From assembly GCA_009776345.1 (NCBI GenBank), contig WRLS01000010.1:1-22622 (forward strand): a stretch of 22,622 nucleotides of DNA. The letters are read 5' to 3'. Each line of letters starts with the position of its first letter. Position 1 is the stretch's first letter. The notes below the pieces were generated by a model. The model made no database searches. It worked only from the letters and a program-made list of their open reading frames with translations, and was not told the DNA's origin. The DNA is from Oscillospiraceae bacterium (GTDB taxonomy: Bacteria > Bacillota > Clostridia > Oscillospirales > Ruminococcaceae). Below are positions 20,774 to 22,622 of the stretch, in pieces. A program made the translations under genes and the position numbers.

Positions 20774-21007
20774 ATGAAAGACTATCATATAAACATATTT
20801 TACAGCGAAGATGACGAATGTTATGTAGCGGATATACCCGATTTGCAATATTGCTCGGCTTTCGGAGATACCCCTGAAGAAGCGGCAAGGGAAATAATGA
20901 TTGCGAAAGAATTATGGCTTGACGAGGCTAGGGAAAGCGGTACGGAAATCCCTAAACCGTTATATACACCGATTATCTATAAATTCGGAGGCCGCGCCAA
21001 TGCGTGA
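20774..21007 (+). CDS. hicB: HicB family antitoxin (short form)
   Basis: A 77-aa antitoxin with the HicB N-terminal fold: MKDYHINIFYSEDDECYVADIPDL and EEAAREIMIAKELWL. There is no C-terminal HTH or RHH DNA-binding domain, as in short HicB proteins. The start follows GGAGG at 20760-20764. It should neutralise HicA, though autoregulation is uncertain without a DNA-binding domain. Its last codons overlap the next gene: the DUF4860-like ATG (21000) and its GGAGG lie inside hicB, which shows the pair became fused into the operon. Confidence 0.88.
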   Translation: MKDYHINIFYSEDDECYVADIPDLQYCSAFGDTPEEAAREIMIAKELWLDEARESGTEIPKPLYTPIIYKFGGRANA

Positions 21008-21485
21008 ACCAAAATCCCATTTAACCGATGTGCTGTTTGTGCTTGCGCTGTTTACGGTGTTTATCATAACGGCTTTGATTGTCGCGCTGATGGGCGCGGA
21101 GGTCTACAGCGGCACGGTGCGCAGTATGAACCGCAATTTCGGCACGCAGACATCGCTGACATATGTATCCACTAAAATCCGCCAGTCCGATGAGAGCGGC
21201 GGCGTGTACTTGGATGAGCTTGGCGGCGTGCCCGTCCTCGTGCTGGAACAAGAAATCGAGGGCGAAACCTTTCAGACGCTGATCTACCACTACGACGGCT
21301 GGCTGCGGGAAACTTTTATCCTAAAGGGCATGGATGCCGACCTTCAGTTCGGCGTGCCGATTATGCAGGCGGACGGCTTTTCTGTAACCGCAGAGGGCGG
21401 GAATCTGCTGCGTATTACCTGTACAGCCGCGGACGGCATCGGCGTTTCGGCGCTTATTTCTACAAGGACGGGGGCTGTAGAGTGA
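21000..21485 (+). CDS. DUF4860-like pilin-operon protein
   Basis: A 161-aa protein starting MREPKSHLTDVLFVLALFTVFIITALIVALMG: one membrane helix (about residues 9-31) then a domain with MNRNFGTQTSLTYVSTKIRQ, VLVLEQE and YHYDGWLRE. From memory this resembles DUF4860, found in Firmicute pilus/secretion operons. Its role is probably a minor pseudopilin-like component. The start at 21000 follows GGAGG at 20987-20991, both inside hicB. It overlaps the next gene by GTGA (21482-21485), indicating translational coupling. Confidence 0.7.
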   Translation: MREPKSHLTDVLFVLALFTVFIITALIVALMGAEVYSGTVRSMNRNFGTQTSLTYVSTKIRQSDESGGVYLDELGGVPVLVLEQEIEGETFQTLIYHYDGWLRETFILKGMDADLQFGVPIMQADGFSVTAEGGNLLRITCTAADGIGVSALISTRTGAVE

Positions 21486-21943
21486 AAAATTCTTCTAAAT
21501 CCGGCCTTTTCCTGATTGAGATGATCATCGCGATCGCGTTTTTCTCCCTTGCCGCCGCGATTTGCACCGGCCTGTTTGTCAGCGCGCGTGTTATAAGCAG
21601 GGATACTTACGCCGCGAATATGGCTACGCTTACGGCGCAGTCTGTGGCTGAGGTTTTTAAGGCAACGGGCGGCTCCGGTGAAAAAACAGCGGCTTATTTT
21701 TCTACGTCTGTAAACGGCGGCGAGTTCATCATAGCCTTTGACAATGATTGGGCTATAATCGAAGAAGCGTACACAGACGTTGGCTATGTAGTTCGCGTGA
21801 CAATAGACGAATCCTCCGCGCTGAAACAGGCAAAAATTGACGTTGCCCGCCGCAGTGATTTAAATAAGCTGTATAACGGTTACATGGGCATATTCAGCCT
21901 GGAGGTCAAGTATTACGGCGGGGGTGGCGGCATTGAAGCATAA
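21482..21943 (+). CDS. Type IV prepilin-like protein
   Basis: A 153-aa protein with a prepilin N-terminus: a short leader MKNSSKSG, then LFLIEMIIAIAFFSLAAAICTGLF. The Gly before the cleavage site and Glu five residues after it (G|LFLIE) match the class III prepilin peptidase site. The hydrophobic helix would form the pilus core. GTG at 21482 overlaps the upstream TGA. The C-terminal region ends in YYGGGGGIEA. The next gene begins inside its 3' end. Confidence 0.85.
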   Translation: MKNSSKSGLFLIEMIIAIAFFSLAAAICTGLFVSARVISRDTYAANMATLTAQSVAEVFKATGGSGEKTAAYFSTSVNGGEFIIAFDNDWAIIEEAYTDVGYVVRVTIDESSALKQAKIDVARRSDLNKLYNGYMGIFSLEVKYYGGGGGIEA

Positions 21944-22427
21944 ACAGGCGGGCATCAGGCTTGGCGTAGGCGGGTCGTCCATTTTAGTGATTTTCGTAAT
22001 CCTCACGCTGACGACCTTCGCGGCGCTCTCTCTTGTTTCCGCGCGGGCGGACAGCAATTTAAGCCAAAAGGCGATGGCGGCGTCCAAGCAGTTTTACGCG
22101 GCGGATTCAAGGGCGGAGGAGATTTTGGCGCAGCTCGGCGCGGCGGTTGCGGACATCCCGCAAGGCAACGGCTTTATCACGGGGGCGCAAAACGCCGTAT
22201 TGCAGGCAGGGCTTCCCGAAATCACAGAGGTAACGGCACTCGATGGCCGCCTTCTGGTATATTATACTGTAAGTATTAACGAGATACAGGAGCTTCGCGC
22301 GGTAATTGAAATCACTCCCGGGAAAATCGCGCGCAGCTCATGGAAAGTCGTAACCGACCCCGGCGAAGAGGTGCAGGATGGGCTGAATGTTTGGATTGAG
22401 GATGATTGGGATTGGGATTGGGATTAG
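21924..22427 (+). CDS. Single-TM pilus-operon protein with DW tail
   Basis: A 167-aa protein with one membrane helix near the N-terminus (GSSILVIFVILTLTTFAALSLV, given here split as GSSILVIFVILTL and TTFAALSLV), then SARADSNLSQKAMAASKQFYAADSRAEE. I do not know the family; it looks like the minor pilin-like PilX-type proteins of Firmicute pilus operons. GTG at 21924 is used, but TTG at 21933, 5 nt after GGGGGTGG, is equally possible. It overlaps the prepilin gene by up to 20 nt. The C-terminus ends in EDDWDWDWD. Confidence 0.75.
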   Translation: MAALKHKQAGIRLGVGGSSILVIFVILTLTTFAALSLVSARADSNLSQKAMAASKQFYAADSRAEEILAQLGAAVADIPQGNGFITGAQNAVLQAGLPEITEVTALDGRLLVYYTVSINEIQELRAVIEITPGKIARSSWKVVTDPGEEVQDGLNVWIEDDWDWDWD

Positions 22428-22494
22428 TATAAGCTTTGCAGTTGGCGAAGCGCCGGATTGTTTATAATACGATTTCATCTTCGGTTAATTTTCA

Positions 22495-22622
22495 CCGCTC
22501 ATGCCGCGGGGGCAGTTACTTTGCAACGCGGCAAAGTAACCAAAACGCGCCGGGGAGACCCCGGACCCCCATTTCGACAAGCCGCATAGCCTTGTACTCT
22601 TCATCGCGCACGTCATATGCTA
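22495..22622. repeat. C-b repeat with variable hairpin, copy 2 (runs off the window)
   Basis: The reverse complement matches 15312-15442. Hairpins: GTTACTTTGC-AACGCG-GCAAAGTAAC (22515-22540) and CCGGGG-AGA-CCCCGG (22550-22564). 22428-22494 shows nothing I recognise. Confidence 0.8.

Overview
The window looks like a chromosomal segment of a Gram-positive, probably spore-capable Clostridia-type Firmicute. Support comes from a GlgC/GlgD pair, a YlmC/YmxH-type PRC-barrel gene, LplB/YtcP-type sugar permeases with a lipoprotein binding protein, a class B sortase, a Firmicute-type pseudopilin operon, strong Shine-Dalgarno sites and GTG/TTG starts. No rRNA, tRNA, phage, transposase or CRISPR array was seen. 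The species cannot be named from the sequence.

Layout. (1) 271-7928, plus strand: an amino-sugar/cell-wall-saccharide locus. It holds MurQ (MurNAc-6-P etherase), a tandem-GNAT acetyltransferase, a uroporphyrinogen-decarboxylase-like protein, a PIG-L deacetylase homologue, two ABC permeases and a lipoprotein sugar-binding protein, ending at a strong terminator at 7955-7990. No ABC ATPase is present; such importers often share a MsmX-type ATPase encoded elsewhere. (2) 8354-14121, minus strand: a glycogen synthesis operon in transcription order glgB-glgC-glgD-glgA, with a recognisable promoter before glgB. (3) 14219-14945, minus: a YlmC-like protein and a small membrane protein with their own terminator. 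(4) 15620-16486, minus: a class B sortase with a good promoter. (5) 17011-18357, plus: a collagen-like protein with 87 uninterrupted Gly-X-Y triplets (43 GER, 12 GET), a Cys-rich head and a jelly-roll-like tail. (6) 18655-22427, plus: a pilus/pseudopilin operon (GspF/PilC-like, a TM pilin-like protein, a DUF4860-like protein, a prepilin, another TM protein), interrupted by an AT-rich hicAB toxin-antitoxin pair.

The most unusual content lies between the genes. Nearly every intergenic gap is filled by modular hairpin-built repeats. Two tandem three-armed cloverleaf elements (2128-2290) consist almost wholly of perfect hairpins with 2-4 nt loops packed with almost no unpaired bases. A second family (here 'B': 8100-8350, 16699-16851, 19823-20000) has AAAACACCCG/CGGGTGTTTT ends, a conserved ACCCTCTTT..AAAGAGGGT core, and capping hairpins whose arms differ between copies but stay complementary. 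A third family ('A', six copies) is a long hairpin built from TTTAGG-like heptads. A fourth ('C') occurs as inverted copies far apart. At module junctions the same position carries different but still paired hairpins, which is covariation visible by eye. These elements touch stop codons, supply one stop codon, and may duplicate a terminator half. They look like an uncharacterised modular multi-hairpin repeat system.
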